DNA of 64,000 bases from Nocardia stercoris (GCF_003696265.1 NZ_RFFH01000001.1:1054001-1118000), one strand, 5' to 3'. Shown: positions 1 through 10,779, counted from the first letter of the stretch. Notes: generated by a model not told the origin, from the sequence alone. Translations and numbers: made by a program.

Positions 1-406
1 CGAGCACCACCGGGACGACGAAATCGCCGAACTTCCGGCGCAGGTCCGGGAGCAGGCCCGCCACGTCCCAGGCCACGTCGTCGGAGTCCGCGCAGTAGAA
101 GGCGTTGCCGGCGATGTCGGCCGCCGACTTCGCGCACGGCGGCAACGGTCCGGTCGATGGGTCGACGGCGTAGAAACCGCCCTCGACCGGGGTGTACGGC
201 CGGCCGTACACCGCCGGGAACTGCTCGGACCAGTAATGCTGCAGATCGTCGATGGCCTGCGCGGCGATCACGTTGACCGGGTCGTGCGGGTCGCCGTGGA
301 CGGTCGCGGGGGTGGTGCGCTGCGCCGGTCCGCCGATATGCGCCGAGCACGCCGCAGCGGCCAGGACGAGGGTCACGACAGCGGCGGCACGGCAGGTCCG
401 GTGCAT
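1..406 (-). CDS. Putative neutral zinc metallopeptidase lipoprotein (partial, 3' end outside window)
   Basis: Read on the minus strand from an ATG at 406. The protein opens with a lipoprotein signal (basic start, hydrophobic stretch, lipobox LAAAAC with Cys20), so it should be exported and anchored to the membrane. The next 115 residues contain the pattern seen N-terminal to the active site of predicted neutral zinc metallopeptidases: a QHYWSEQFP segment, a GGFYAVDP stretch, then FYCADSDDVAWD and a FGDF segment. The HExxH zinc motif expected just after lies beyond the window edge, so catalysis cannot be confirmed. It is divergent from the lipoprotein gene at 567. The family call rests on the upstream pattern only. 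Confidence 0.65.
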   Translation of the reverse strand, partial: MHRTCRAAAVVTLVLAAAACSAHIGGPAQRTTPATVHGDPHDPVNVIAAQAIDDLQHYWSEQFPAVYGRPYTPVEGGFYAVDPSTGPLPPCAKSAADIAGNAFYCADSDDVAWDVAGLLPDLRRKFGDFVVPVVL

Positions 407-566
407 AGCCGAAATGTAGCTCGAAGGGCTCGGAAGGGGTGTGGCGGCGAGCCGCGCGCTCGCTCCGAATCCGGTTCCAATCGATTCGCAATCACCGGTG
501 GTTATGGTCGCGACTCCGTCATCGGAGTAGTTCGCGGTTGTGTCGTCGAGTCCCGAGGAGGTAGTC
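407..566. other. Divergent intergenic region
   Basis: These 160 bases separate the start of the minus-strand metallopeptidase from the start of the LpqN-type lipoprotein and should contain both promoters. The only element I can place is the Shine-Dalgarno sequence GAGGAG at 555-560 in front of the ATG at 567. Confidence 0.5.
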
Positions 567-1295
567 ATGCAGTACGCGCAGAAAATGCCCGCAGTGGTCG
601 CCGCCGCGGCGGCCGTGACGGCCCTGGCGGTGTCCGGCTGCAGCAGCAACAGCAACACCAAGGACCACGCGGCCAGCGTGTCGTCGGTCGCGGCGCACGC
701 GAGCCCGTCGAGTGCGGCGAGCGGGCCGAACAAATTGGCGCCGCCGTCGATGCCCGATTCGTCGGGCCCGAACTACACGATCGCCGACTACATCCGTGAC
801 CAGCACATCACCGAGATCCCGGTGCACAACGGGGACGCCGGGGTGCCGTCGGTGCGCCTACCCATGCCGGCGGGCTGGCAGGACGCGGGACCCGACACCC
901 CCGACTACGCGACCGACGCCATCACCTACACCGGCCCCGAGGCCCAGAACTCGAACTACACGCCGAATATCGTGCTGCTGATGTCGCAGCTGCAGGGCCA
1001 GGTGGATCCGCAGCAGATCATCGGCAACGCCGGCGGTGAGATGAAGAATCTGCCCGGCTTCAGCGAGATCGGCCAGGGAGCGGTGACCCAGGTATCCGGA
1101 TATCCGGCCTATCGGATCGCGGGCACCTACGACCTGGAGGGCCTGCCGGCGGTGACGGCGCAGGAGACCATCGTCATTCCCGGGGCAGGTGGGCTGTACG
1201 TGATGCAGCTGAACGCGACCGGAAACGAGAACCAGGCCGACGTGCTGCAGGCCGCCATCCACACCATCGACGACCAGATTCGCATTACACCCTGA
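567..1295 (+). CDS. LpqN/LpqT-family lipoprotein
   Basis: A 242-residue exported lipoprotein. The signal peptide ends in AVSGC with the lipidated Cys at 25, followed by a Ser/Asn/Ala-rich linker to about residue 75. The remainder is the LpqN-type fold found in Mycobacteriales cell envelopes (mycobacterial LpqN, LpqT, Mtc28): a VRLPMPAGW segment, then an NIVLLMSQLQG strand, and a C-terminal segment with a conserved GYPAYRIAGTY. The ATG at 567 is chosen over an upstream in-frame start at 540 because GAGGAG precedes it and the signal peptide then begins at once. The next gene starts 16 bases downstream, so the two lipoproteins are probably cotranscribed. The molecular function of the family is poorly defined. 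Confidence 0.85.
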   Translation: MQYAQKMPAVVAAAAAVTALAVSGCSSNSNTKDHAASVSSVAAHASPSSAASGPNKLAPPSMPDSSGPNYTIADYIRDQHITEIPVHNGDAGVPSVRLPMPAGWQDAGPDTPDYATDAITYTGPEAQNSNYTPNIVLLMSQLQGQVDPQQIIGNAGGEMKNLPGFSEIGQGAVTQVSGYPAYRIAGTYDLEGLPAVTAQETIVIPGAGGLYVMQLNATGNENQADVLQAAIHTIDDQIRITP

Positions 1296-1310
1296 GGAAA
1301 GAACGGACAG

Positions 1311-1631
1311 ATGAGAATGATTCGAATTGTCACCGCAATCGCCGCCGCCGCGTCGGTGGTAGCCCTGGCCGGGTGTTCGGTCTCCGTCGGCGGTAAATCG
1401 GTGGACAAGAACGACGTCGCGAACGAGATCAGCCAGAAATTGACCGAGCAGGTCGGTAAGCAGCCCGACAAGGTGGAATGCCCCGGCAACCTGCCGGCCA
1501 AAGTGGGCGCGACCCTGGTGTGCACGTTGACCGACGGCACGACCCAGTACGACGTCCACGTCGACGTCACCGGTGTCGACGGCGACAAGGCGCTGTTCGA
1601 CATCAAGGTGGACGACAACCCGAAGAGCTGA
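1311..1631 (+). CDS. DUF4333-domain lipoprotein
   Basis: A 106-residue lipoprotein with a short signal peptide ending in LAGC (Cys22). The mature part has the DUF4333 arrangement: a KNDVANEIS helix, then VECPGNLPAKVGATLVCTL with two cysteines that probably form a disulfide, and a final beta hairpin. DUF4333 proteins are small secreted or lipid-anchored actinobacterial proteins of unknown role. It lies 15 bases after the LpqN-type gene and 22 bases before the arrestin-like gene, consistent with a three-gene unit. Confidence 0.85.
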   Translation: MRMIRIVTAIAAAASVVALAGCSVSVGGKSVDKNDVANEISQKLTEQVGKQPDKVECPGNLPAKVGATLVCTLTDGTTQYDVHVDVTGVDGDKALFDIKVDDNPKS

Positions 1632-1653
1632 CCCACTCGAGGGAGGACCTCCG

Positions 1654-2538
1654 ATGTTGTGGCAGCGTGAGCAGACCCGGTGCCTGGTGACCCCCGACAC
1701 GGTCCGGCCGGGCGACGCGATCACGGTGCGGTTTTCCGCCGACAAGCCGGTCGACAAGGTGGTCGCGGCGCGAGTGGAGTTGGGTTACACCAACTTCTAC
1801 AGCTACCGCTGGGCCGGCCGGGCCGACGCGGCGGCGGCCGCCGTCACCGACACGCTCTCGATGCTGGGCGAGGTCGGCACCAATTACGGCGCGGAACGGT
1901 CCACCTCGGACCGGGTTTCGGTGCAGACGGTCCCGATCGAGTTGTCCGACGGCGTATTCCGGACGGCGGAGGTCCACTTCCGGGTGCCCTCCTGGGCGCC
2001 CGCTTCGTCGCCGGAGCTGGTGCAGTGGACGTGCCGGCTGGAGTTGGACCGGCACGGCCGCGACCTGCACGTCGACGGTACCTTCCGGGTGGGGTCCGGT
2101 CCGGTGACCGAGGCACCCTCGGATCGACTGATCCGGTTGCTGGGCAATGCTTCTCAGCTGGGAATCGAGCTGGGGGCGCCGGTGGTGCCGGCCGGGGGAG
2201 CGGTGCGCGGGAAACTGACCGTGGTGGCGGCCGGCGATCTCCCGGACGCCGACATCGCGGTGTACCTGCAGCGGGCGCGGCTCTCGCACCCGCTGCACCG
2301 GACACCGGGCGGTGGCGAGGTGTTCTCGCTACCGATCGTGGAGCTGGGCAAACGAATTCCGATCCGGGCCGGCCAGGCGGTGCAATTGCCGTTCGTGATC
2401 CCGGTGCCCGCCGACGCGGCACCCACCGCGGAGGCGGTGCACTCCTCGATCGAATGGTTCGTCGCGGCCCGCATCTACTACAAGGGGATCTCGACCGCGC
2501 CGGAGCGGGTGCGGCGCGCGATCGTGGTCACCGCCTGA
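1654..2538 (+). CDS. Arrestin/Spo0M-like beta-sandwich protein, function unknown
   Basis: A 294-residue soluble protein without signal peptide or membrane segment. Two beta-rich halves can be recognised. The first begins with VTPDTVRPGDAITVRF, a typical opening strand pair of arrestin-like or sporulation-control (Spo0M/SpoOM) folds. The second begins near residue 175 with ELGAPVVPAGGAVRGKLTV. The end (SIEWFVAARIYYKG) resembles the closing strands of the same fold. ATG 1654 is preceded by GGGAGG at 1641-1646; the longer frame upstream reads through the previous gene and is rejected. Such proteins often act as trafficking or scaffold proteins, but no partner is evident here. Confidence 0.6.
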   Translation: MLWQREQTRCLVTPDTVRPGDAITVRFSADKPVDKVVAARVELGYTNFYSYRWAGRADAAAAAVTDTLSMLGEVGTNYGAERSTSDRVSVQTVPIELSDGVFRTAEVHFRVPSWAPASSPELVQWTCRLELDRHGRDLHVDGTFRVGSGPVTEAPSDRLIRLLGNASQLGIELGAPVVPAGGAVRGKLTVVAAGDLPDADIAVYLQRARLSHPLHRTPGGGEVFSLPIVELGKRIPIRAGQAVQLPFVIPVPADAAPTAEAVHSSIEWFVAARIYYKGISTAPERVRRAIVVTA

Positions 2539-2634
2539 GCGGGATACGCTGTCCACGACGTCGTTTCGATGTCGTGGACTCGTATCTCGTTGTGCGGGTG
2601 GCTGATCCGGTGATCGGGGGGCCACCGGAGGGGA

Positions 2635-3933
2635 ATGAACGTGAAGACCCTGCCCGCGGCCGACGGCCTGCGCCTGGTGCTGAATCCGAAGGACATTCTG
2701 GCGCACTTCAAGAACTGGGACGCCGAACACGGCCGCCGCTACCGGCTCTCGGTGCTGGGCACCAAGATGGTGGTGTTCGGCGACCCGGCTGCCGTGCACC
2801 AGATCCTGCGCGACCGGCCGGCCCAGTTCAAGCGGATGAGCGCCATCGAATCCGTCTTCGCCGAGATGGGGATCGGCGGCCTGTTCTCGGTCGAGGGCGC
2901 CGAATGGAAGCGGCGGCGCCGCCTGGTCACCCCGGCGTTCAATCCCGGTGCGCTGCGCGGCTTCGGCGGCACCCTGGACCTGATCACCGAGCGGCTGCGG
3001 CAGCGCTGGCAGCGGGAACCGCAGGACGTACACGCGGACCTGATGCGCTACACGCTCGACGTCATGGCCAATATCGCCTTCGGCTACGACCTCAACACCC
3101 TCGAAGGCGGCGGTGACGCGATCGAACAGCGGCTGCAGCAACTGTTTCCCGCGCTGGGCCGGCGCGTCACCGCACCGATCCCGTACTGGCGCTGGGTGAA
3201 ACTGCCCGCCGATCGGCGCCTGGACCGGGCGCTGGCCGACCTGCGCCGCGAGGTCGGCGAGGTGATCGAGAAGGCGCGCGCGAACCAGGGCGCCGAGCCG
3301 TCGAACTTCATCGAAGCCATGCTGCGGGCGCAGGACGGCGACGACCCGCTCACCGCCGACGAGCTGTACGCCGAAGCCCTCACCGTGCTGGTCGCCGGTC
3401 AGGACACCACCGCCAATTCGATCGCCTGGCTGCTGTATCACCTGGCGCAGCACCCGCACGTGCAGCAGCGGCTGCGGGCCGAGGTCACCGACGGGACCGA
3501 GCGGACCTATCTCGACGCGGTGATCCAGGAGTCGATGCGGGTGCAGCCGGTCGCGGCGTTCCTGTATCTGGAGGCGCTCGAAGACGTGGTCGTCGACGGG
3601 ATCGAGATCCCGGCCGGGACCGCGGTGGTCACCGCGCAGGGCCGGTCGGCGGCCGACGCGGCCAATTTCGTGGATCCGGAACAGTTCCGGCCCGAACGCT
3701 GGCTGCCCGGCCACACCGGGACCCATCAGGCGAAGGCGTCGATCCCGTTCGGTACCGGCCCGCGGTTCTGCCCGGGCCGGAACCTGGCTCTGCTGGAGAT
3801 CGAGGCGGTGGTTCGAATGGTGCTGCGGGACTTCGAGGTGTCGATACCGGACGGTGCGCCGGCGCCGAAGGAGGTGTTCACCTTCGCCGCTGCGCCGGAG
3901 GGGCTGGTGCTGCGGCTGACCCCGGTGCGCTGA
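2635..3933 (+). CDS. Cytochrome P450
   Basis: A 432-residue haem monooxygenase. The hallmarks are in order: WKRRRRLVTPAF in the C-helix, the I-helix oxygen-activation motif AGQDTT at 254-259, the K-helix ExxR (ESMR, 299-302), and the haem-binding loop FGTGPRFCPGR with the thiolate ligand at Cys379. The proportions and loop resemble the CYP102/CYP4-like lineage more than classical small actinobacterial P450s. There is no fused reductase and no ferredoxin gene nearby, so electrons must come from elsewhere. GGAGGGG at 2626-2632 suits a GTG at 2641 better than the ATG at 2635, so the true start may be two codons later. The substrate cannot be inferred. Confidence 0.95.
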   Translation: MNVKTLPAADGLRLVLNPKDILAHFKNWDAEHGRRYRLSVLGTKMVVFGDPAAVHQILRDRPAQFKRMSAIESVFAEMGIGGLFSVEGAEWKRRRRLVTPAFNPGALRGFGGTLDLITERLRQRWQREPQDVHADLMRYTLDVMANIAFGYDLNTLEGGGDAIEQRLQQLFPALGRRVTAPIPYWRWVKLPADRRLDRALADLRREVGEVIEKARANQGAEPSNFIEAMLRAQDGDDPLTADELYAEALTVLVAGQDTTANSIAWLLYHLAQHPHVQQRLRAEVTDGTERTYLDAVIQESMRVQPVAAFLYLEALEDVVVDGIEIPAGTAVVTAQGRSAADAANFVDPEQFRPERWLPGHTGTHQAKASIPFGTGPRFCPGRNLALLEIEAVVRMVLRDFEVSIPDGAPAPKEVFTFAAAPEGLVLRLTPVR

Positions 3934-3938
3934 CCGGT

Positions 3939-3963
3939 CCGGCCGGGCCCCGCGCCCGGCCGG
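3939..3963. terminator. Bidirectional GC hairpin between convergent genes
   Basis: A perfect 10-bp inverted repeat, CCGGCCGGGC (3939-3948) and GCCCGGCCGG (3954-3963), with a 5-base loop. It fills the gap between the P450 stop and the convergent DUF2237 stop. There is no T-run, as is common for actinobacterial terminators. Confidence 0.6.
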
Positions 3964-4353
3964 CTAGAGCAGGTCGCTCACGTCGTCGGGCACATCGACG
4001 GCGTACTTGCGCAATGTCTCCATGGCGATGACCTCGAGTGCGTTCTCGTGCGTGGCGGCCAGGATCACCGGGGCCGCGACGCCGTCCTCATGGGCGTGCA
4101 GCCAGCGCACCGCCACCACACACCACCGGTCACCGGGCTGCAGGCCGGGGAAGTTGTTCTCCGGCCGGGGAGTGCTCAGATCGTTGCCGATCGATTTCTG
4201 GTGCTCGAGGAAGTCGGCGGTCACGACGGTGCACACCGTGTGCGAGCCGAGGTCCTCGGGGCCGGTGCTGCAGCAGCCGTCCCGGTAGAAGCCGGTGAGA
4301 GGATCGGTGCCACACTCTTCCAGCGGCCCCCCAAGCACATTTCGATCGGTCAC
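3964..4353 (-). CDS. DUF2237 family protein
   Basis: A 129-residue cytosolic protein covering the whole DUF2237 family pattern: NVLGGPLEECGTDPLTGFY, then RDGCCSTGPEDLGSHTVC, then GNDLSTPRPENNFPGL, GDRWCVVAVRW and a C-terminal ATHENALEVI helix. The several conserved cysteines (ECG, GCC, TVC, RWC) suggest metal or disulfide binding. No biochemical role is established. The start is taken at GTG 4353, since the family sequence begins almost at once there; an ATG at 4413 would add a 20-residue tail unlike the family. It is convergent with the P450. Confidence 0.85.
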   Translation of the reverse strand: MTDRNVLGGPLEECGTDPLTGFYRDGCCSTGPEDLGSHTVCTVVTADFLEHQKSIGNDLSTPRPENNFPGLQPGDRWCVVAVRWLHAHEDGVAAPVILAATHENALEVIAMETLRKYAVDVPDDVSDLL

Positions 4354-4671
4354 ATCGCCGATCCTATTGTCTCGGTGACAGATTCGCCGCCCCTTCGGCA
4401 GCGTGGTGTGCAATGAATCGAACTGGCCGGTCCGCCCATATTTTTCCCTGCCGATTTACGGCGTGTCGCACACGTCGGTGCTGGTCCGGCGTGCTAACGC
4501 CACCTGCGTCCGGATACTGCCGACATTTGCGACACGCCCGGCCGATGTGCGTCCCCGGTGACCCTGCGCGGGCCCGAACCGCAGCAGCCGCGCGGGCTGT
4601 CGGTGCCGCGTGCGACCTTCGACACGTGACGGTGCGAACGCTCCGGCCGGCCGTTCTGCTTGGATGGTGGC
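4354..4671. other. Intergenic region upstream of ftsY
   Basis: These 318 bases separate the divergently read DUF2237 gene and ftsY. I see no convincing gene. There is a short A/T-rich tract near 4438-4446 and a small inverted repeat, CGTGT-CGC-ACACG, at 4462-4474. Both may belong to promoters, but neither can be assigned. Confidence 0.4.
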
Positions 4672-6303
4672 GTGAACGCGCAAGTGTGGATCCTGCTCGC
4701 CGTGATCGCTGCCCTGGTGCTGGTGGCGTTCGTGTCCGGCTTCGTGCTCTACCGCCGCCGGCGGGTGAGCCTGACCGCCGCTCCGGCCGCCGAGGAGCTG
4801 ACCGACCGTTCCGGCGGCTACACCGCGACAGGCGGGTTCAACTTCAGTCAGGGTGGTGGCGGGAACGTGCCGGCGCCGCCGGTGGTCCGTACCGACGACG
4901 AGGGGCAGCCGCACGTCGGTGACGACGCCGCCGTTCCCCGCGACTCGGCGCGGCGCTCGATCACCGACGTCCCCCTACCCGAGACCGAGACCGAGACAGA
5001 CAGCGAAGCGCCCGCCGACCCCGCCGCCGAGCCCGTCGCCGAAACCGGTGACGCCGCACTGCTCGCCGAGGTCGAGGCCGGTGCCGCGGCCGAGGAGACC
5101 ACCGCTCCGGCGCCGGACACCGCCGGAACCGCCCCGGCCGACGCCACCATCGACACCGCCCCGGCCGAGGCCGCCGCCGATGCCGCCGCGGACGCGGCCG
5201 ACGGCGCCGCCGCGGAGGCCACCGCCGCGGTCGAGACCGACGGCACGGCCACCGAGGCCACCGCGATCGAGGCAGCCGCAGCCGCGGCCGCCGCCGCGGA
5301 CGCCGCGACGGCCGCCGTCGCCGCCGCACCGGCCCCGGCCGAGACGCCGACCGCGCCGCCCACCGCCCCGATCGAGCACATCGAACCCACCGACGGCCGG
5401 CTGACCCGGCTGCGCGGCCGCCTGGCCCGCTCCCAGAACGCGGTCGGCCGCAGCCTGCTGGGTCTGCTCGGCGGCGGTGACCTGGACGAGGAGTCGTGGG
5501 AGGAGGTCGAGGACACCCTGCTGCTCGCCGACCTCGGTACCGCCAGCACCACCAAGATCGTCGACCGCCTCCGGGCGGAGCTGGCGTCACACAGCGTGCG
5601 CACCAGCGCCGAGGCCCGTCAGGTCCTCACCGATGTGCTGGTCGAGGCCCTGCGACCCGAGATGGACCGTTCGATCCACGCGCTGCCGCACGCCGACCAT
5701 CCCGCGATCCTGTTGGTCGTCGGCGTGAACGGCACCGGCAAGACCACCACCACCGGCAAGCTGGCCCGCGTCCTGGTCGCCGACGGACGCCGGGTGCTGC
5801 TCGGTGCCGCGGACACCTTCCGGGCCGCCGCGGCCGACCAGCTGCAGACCTGGGGCGAGCGCGTCGGCGCCTCGACCGTGCGCGGGCGTGAAGGGGCCGA
5901 CCCCGCCTCGGTCGCCTTCGACGCCGTCAGCACCGGCATCGAGCAGGGCGTGGACGCCGTGCTCGTCGACACCGCCGGCCGCCTGCACACCAAGACCGGT
6001 CTGATGGACGAACTCGGCAAGGTGAAGCGGGTCGTGGAGAAGAAGGCGGAGGTCGACGAGGTCCTGCTGGTGCTCGACGCCACCGTCGGCCAGAACGGGC
6101 TGATGCAGGCCCGCGTGTTCGCCGACGTCGTCGACATCACCGGTGTGGTCCTCACCAAGCTGGACGGAACGGCCAAGGGCGGCATCGTATTCCAGGTCCA
6201 GCACGAGCTCGGCGTACCGGTCAAGCTGGTCGGACTCGGTGAGGGCGCCGACGATCTCGCGCCCTTCGAGCCGGCCGCATTCGTCGCCGCATTGCTCGGC
6301 TGA
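4672..6303 (+). CDS. ftsY: Signal recognition particle receptor FtsY
   Basis: A 543-residue SRP-receptor GTPase that docks the Ffh-ribosome complex at the membrane for cotranslational insertion. The N-terminus has a membrane anchor (about residues 4-25) followed by a basic YRRRR cluster. A long Ala/Glu/Pro/Thr-rich acidic linker (the A domain) runs to about residue 245. The NG domain follows: GVNGTGKT P-loop at 351-358, DTAGRLH at 433-439, and TKLDGTAKGG from 495. GTG 4672 is chosen because the membrane segment starts directly there; an in-frame TTG at 4660 is possible. Its partner Ffh lies about 5 kb downstream, with the ammonium module between them. The Ala-rich linker is a real open frame, although it creates long antisense shadow frames. 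Confidence 0.97.
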   Translation: MNAQVWILLAVIAALVLVAFVSGFVLYRRRRVSLTAAPAAEELTDRSGGYTATGGFNFSQGGGGNVPAPPVVRTDDEGQPHVGDDAAVPRDSARRSITDVPLPETETETDSEAPADPAAEPVAETGDAALLAEVEAGAAAEETTAPAPDTAGTAPADATIDTAPAEAAADAAADAADGAAAEATAAVETDGTATEATAIEAAAAAAAAADAATAAVAAAPAPAETPTAPPTAPIEHIEPTDGRLTRLRGRLARSQNAVGRSLLGLLGGGDLDEESWEEVEDTLLLADLGTASTTKIVDRLRAELASHSVRTSAEARQVLTDVLVEALRPEMDRSIHALPHADHPAILLVVGVNGTGKTTTTGKLARVLVADGRRVLLGAADTFRAAAADQLQTWGERVGASTVRGREGADPASVAFDAVSTGIEQGVDAVLVDTAGRLHTKTGLMDELGKVKRVVEKKAEVDEVLLVLDATVGQNGLMQARVFADVVDITGVVLTKLDGTAKGGIVFQVQHELGVPVKLVGLGEGADDLAPFEPAAFVAALLG

Positions 6304-6421
6304 ACCACCTCCTACCTGCGGTTTCAGTCTCGGAAAACCTCATCACCGGGCTGCGTTCACCGTGATGAGGACAGTGATCTCCGGGCGACGAAACGTAGTG
6401 GCAACAAAGCACCCGGATCCA

Positions 6422-6437
6422 TTAACTCGAGTGAAAC
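6422..6437 (+). promoter_or_regulatory. GlnR-type nitrogen control box upstream of amtB
   Basis: The sequence TTAAC-n6-GAAAC matches the actinobacterial GlnR half-site pair (gTnAC-n6-GaAAC) apart from the first base. It lies 94 bases upstream of the amtB start within the 227-base gap after ftsY. GlnR is known to activate amtB-glnK-glnD under nitrogen limitation in Streptomyces and mycobacteria. That it does so here is inference. Confidence 0.6.
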
Positions 6438-6530
6438 AGGAAAGCGGTCTACAGGAAACACCAAGTGAGGACCCTTGCGTGCAGGCTCGTTGCCGAGGTT
6501 GGGCCGGGCCCCAGATGAGGAGGAACTAAG

Positions 6531-8239
<1,709 letters not shown>

Positions 8240-8266
8240 TCGAGGTACACGAGTAACACCCGCGGC

Positions 8267-8308
8267 GGCCCCGCCCGGACCCGTAGCGAGACGGGCCGGG
8301 TGGGGCTG
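8267..8308 (+). terminator. Strong GC hairpin between glnK and glnD
   Basis: An 18-base left arm (8267-8284) pairs with 8291-8308 around the loop AGCGAG, with at most a few mismatches or G-U pairs. There is no T-run. It lies 24 bases before the glnD start, so it could attenuate read-through or stabilise the amtB-glnK message relative to glnD. Confidence 0.5.
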
Positions 8309-8331
8309 CCCCGTTCGAGGGGAAGGTCGGT

Positions 8332-10779
8332 TTGGGTACGGAACGGTCGCACGGTGAGCTATCGAGCGGGGCGAAGGACCTGGTCCGCGCCCGGGACCAA
8401 CTGCTCGACGACGGCGGTGACCCGCGCAAGCCGCGGTTGGACGCGCCGACGCTGCGGGTGGCTCTGGCCGATCTGTTCGAACTGTGGCTGACCGGCAAGG
8501 GCGCCGAGGTGGGCATCACGCCCGAGAGCGGACTTTCGCTGGTGGCGGTGGGCAGCCTGGGCCGGCGCGAGATGCTGCCCTATTCCGATCTCGATCTGGT
8601 GCTGCTGCACGACGGGGTCGATCCCGCTCAGGTCGCCGAGGTCGCCGACAAGATCTGGTACCCGTTGTGGGACGCCCACATCAAGCTCGACCACAGTGTG
8701 CGGACCGTGCCGCAGGCCCTGCAGGTGGCCGCCGACGACCTGACCGCCGGGCTCGGCTTGCTGGAGGCCCGCCACATCGTGGGGGACGAGGAACTGAGCA
8801 CCCTGCTGATCGGCGGGGTGCGGCGCGAGTGGCGCACCGGAATTCGTTCCCGTTTCGGCGAACTGGTGGAGCAGTCGCAGGCGCGCTGGAAGCGCAGCGG
8901 CGACATCGCGCACCGGGCCGAACCCGATCTGAAGAACGGCCGCGGCGGGCTGCGTGACGTCCAGTTGCTCGAGGCGCTGTCGCTGGCCCAATTGACCGAT
9001 GCGGTACCGGGATTGGGGCTGCCGGGGCCGGGAGGTGGCCTGCGGCAGGCACATCGGCGGCTGCTGGATGTGCGCACCGAACTGCATCGGGTGGCGGGCC
9101 GGGCCCGCGACCAGCTGCGAGCCCAGGACGCGGACGAGATCGGCGCGGCCCTGCGCATCGGCGACCGGTTCGATCTGCTGCGCACCCTGTCCGATTCCGC
9201 GCGCACCGTGAGCTATTCGGTCGACGTGGGACTGCGTACCGCGGGGAACGCGTTGCCGCGCCGGGGTTTACAGCGGCTGCGCCGGCCCACCGTGCGCCGG
9301 CCGCTGACCGAGGGCGTGGTCGAGCATTCCGGTGAGGTGGTGCTGGCCCGGGACACGAACCCGCAGCGCGATCCCGGTCTGGTCCTGCGTGTGGCGTCGG
9401 CGTCGGCGCAGTCGGGACTGCCGATGGCCGCGACCACCCTGGCCCGGCTAGCCGAGGACGCGCCCGAGCTGCGCGCGCCGTGGCCGGCCGAAGCCCGCAA
9501 CGATCTGCTGGTCCTGCTCGGTGCCGGTCGCGGCGCCATCGACGCGGTCGAGGCACTGGACCGGACCGGGCTGTGGGGGCGGCTGTTCCCGGAATGGGGT
9601 GCGGTGCGCGACCTTCCGCCGCGCGACGCCATCCACACCTGGACCGTCGACCGGCATCTGATGGAGACCGTCGCCTACGCCGGCGCGATCAGCACCCGGG
9701 TGTCGCGCCCGGACCTGCTGCTGCTCGGGGCGATGCTGCACGACCTGGGCAAGGGCCGCGTCGAGGATCACAGTGTGGTCGGGGCGGACCTGGCGGTGCA
9801 GGTCGGTGACCGGCTGGGCTTGGCCGAGGCCGACACCCAGGTGCTGCGCGAGATGGTCCGCCATCATCTGCTGCTCCCCGAGACCGCTATGCGGCACGAT
9901 CTCGCCGACCCGGACACCATCGCCCGCGTCGTGGACACCCTCGACGGCAACGCCCTGCTGCTGGAACTGCTGGCGGCGCTGGCCGAAGCCGACTCGCTGG
10001 CCACCGGCCCCGGCGTCTGGAACGACTGGAAGGCCTCGCTGATCGGCGAACTGGTGCGCCGCTGCGGACTGGCCATGGCGGGGGAGGAGCAACCGCAGCC
10101 GGACCCGATCGATCCGGCGCTGCTCGAGCGGGCGAAAGACGGTGGGGTGCATGTGGAATTGCGGCCTGGGCCGGGCCGCTACATCCACCTCGTGACCGTG
10201 GTCGCGCCCGATTCCCCGGGCCTGCTCTCCGACGCGGCCGGTGTGCTGGCCATGCACTCGCTGCGAGTGTTGTCGGCCTCGCTCGGCGGCGCGGGCGACG
10301 TGGCGATCGACACCTTCGTGGTCACACCGAAATTCGGTGATCCGCCGCACGCGGGCCTGCTGCGCCAGGACCTGATCCGGGCGCTCGACGGTGCGCTGGA
10401 TCTGCCGGAATCGTTGGCGCGCAAGGAACGTGACGCCGGGGTGCCGATGAGCCGGTTCGCCCAGGCGGCGCCGCGGGTCATCTGGACCGAGACCGCCACC
10501 GCCGGACAGGTGCTGCTGGAGCTGCGGGCCGAGGACCGGATCGGGATGCTGTCCCGGCTGGCCGCGGCGCTCGTGGCGACGGGGGCGGATGTGCGTTGGG
10601 CGAAGGTGGTGACGATGGGAACCGTTGTCGTCGACTCGTTCTGCCTCGAACTCGGCGAAACCGACACACCGGCACGGCGTGCCGAGATCGAGGCGGCGCT
10701 GCTCGCGGTGGTCCCACATCCGGAACCGAAGAAACCCGCCGAAACAGGCGCCGATGGGGTGAGTTCGGCCCGTAATTGA
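8332..10779 (+). CDS. glnD: PII nucleotidyltransferase GlnD
   Basis: An 815-residue bifunctional enzyme that modifies and demodifies PII according to glutamine; actinobacterial GlnD adenylylates GlnK at Tyr51. Domains in order: nucleotidyltransferase with GSLGRREMLPYSDLDL from residue 74 (catalytic GS and DxD), the GlnD helical linker, an HD hydrolase domain with AMLHDLGKG (His470, Asp471), and two C-terminal ACT domains (HLVTVVAPDSPGLLSDAAG and LELRAEDRIGMLSRLAAAL) that bind glutamine. The start is TTG at 8332, behind GAGGGGAAGG. It completes the amtB-glnK-glnD unit. Confidence 0.97.
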   Translation: MGTERSHGELSSGAKDLVRARDQLLDDGGDPRKPRLDAPTLRVALADLFELWLTGKGAEVGITPESGLSLVAVGSLGRREMLPYSDLDLVLLHDGVDPAQVAEVADKIWYPLWDAHIKLDHSVRTVPQALQVAADDLTAGLGLLEARHIVGDEELSTLLIGGVRREWRTGIRSRFGELVEQSQARWKRSGDIAHRAEPDLKNGRGGLRDVQLLEALSLAQLTDAVPGLGLPGPGGGLRQAHRRLLDVRTELHRVAGRARDQLRAQDADEIGAALRIGDRFDLLRTLSDSARTVSYSVDVGLRTAGNALPRRGLQRLRRPTVRRPLTEGVVEHSGEVVLARDTNPQRDPGLVLRVASASAQSGLPMAATTLARLAEDAPELRAPWPAEARNDLLVLLGAGRGAIDAVEALDRTGLWGRLFPEWGAVRDLPPRDAIHTWTVDRHLMETVAYAGAISTRVSRPDLLLLGAMLHDLGKGRVEDHSVVGADLAVQVGDRLGLAEADTQVLREMVRHHLLLPETAMRHDLADPDTIARVVDTLDGNALLLELLAALAEADSLATGPGVWNDWKASLIGELVRRCGLAMAGEEQPQPDPIDPALLERAKDGGVHVELRPGPGRYIHLVTVVAPDSPGLLSDAAGVLAMHSLRVLSASLGGAGDVAIDTFVVTPKFGDPPHAGLLRQDLIRALDGALDLPESLARKERDAGVPMSRFAQAAPRVIWTETATAGQVLLELRAEDRIGMLSRLAAALVATGADVRWAKVVTMGTVVVDSFCLELGETDTPARRAEIEAALLAVVPHPEPKKPAETGADGVSSARN

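Noticed and set aside
5040..5350. Alanine-rich repeats in ftsY considered as a tandem repeat or CRISPR-like array
   Set aside because: There is no fixed unit length or spacer; it is low-complexity coding sequence for the FtsY linker.
4848..5603. Ala/Ser-rich minus-strand frame opposite the FtsY linker
   Set aside because: It is produced by the Ala/Glu repeats of the FtsY acidic domain read in reverse; there is no Shine-Dalgarno sequence or recognisable domain.
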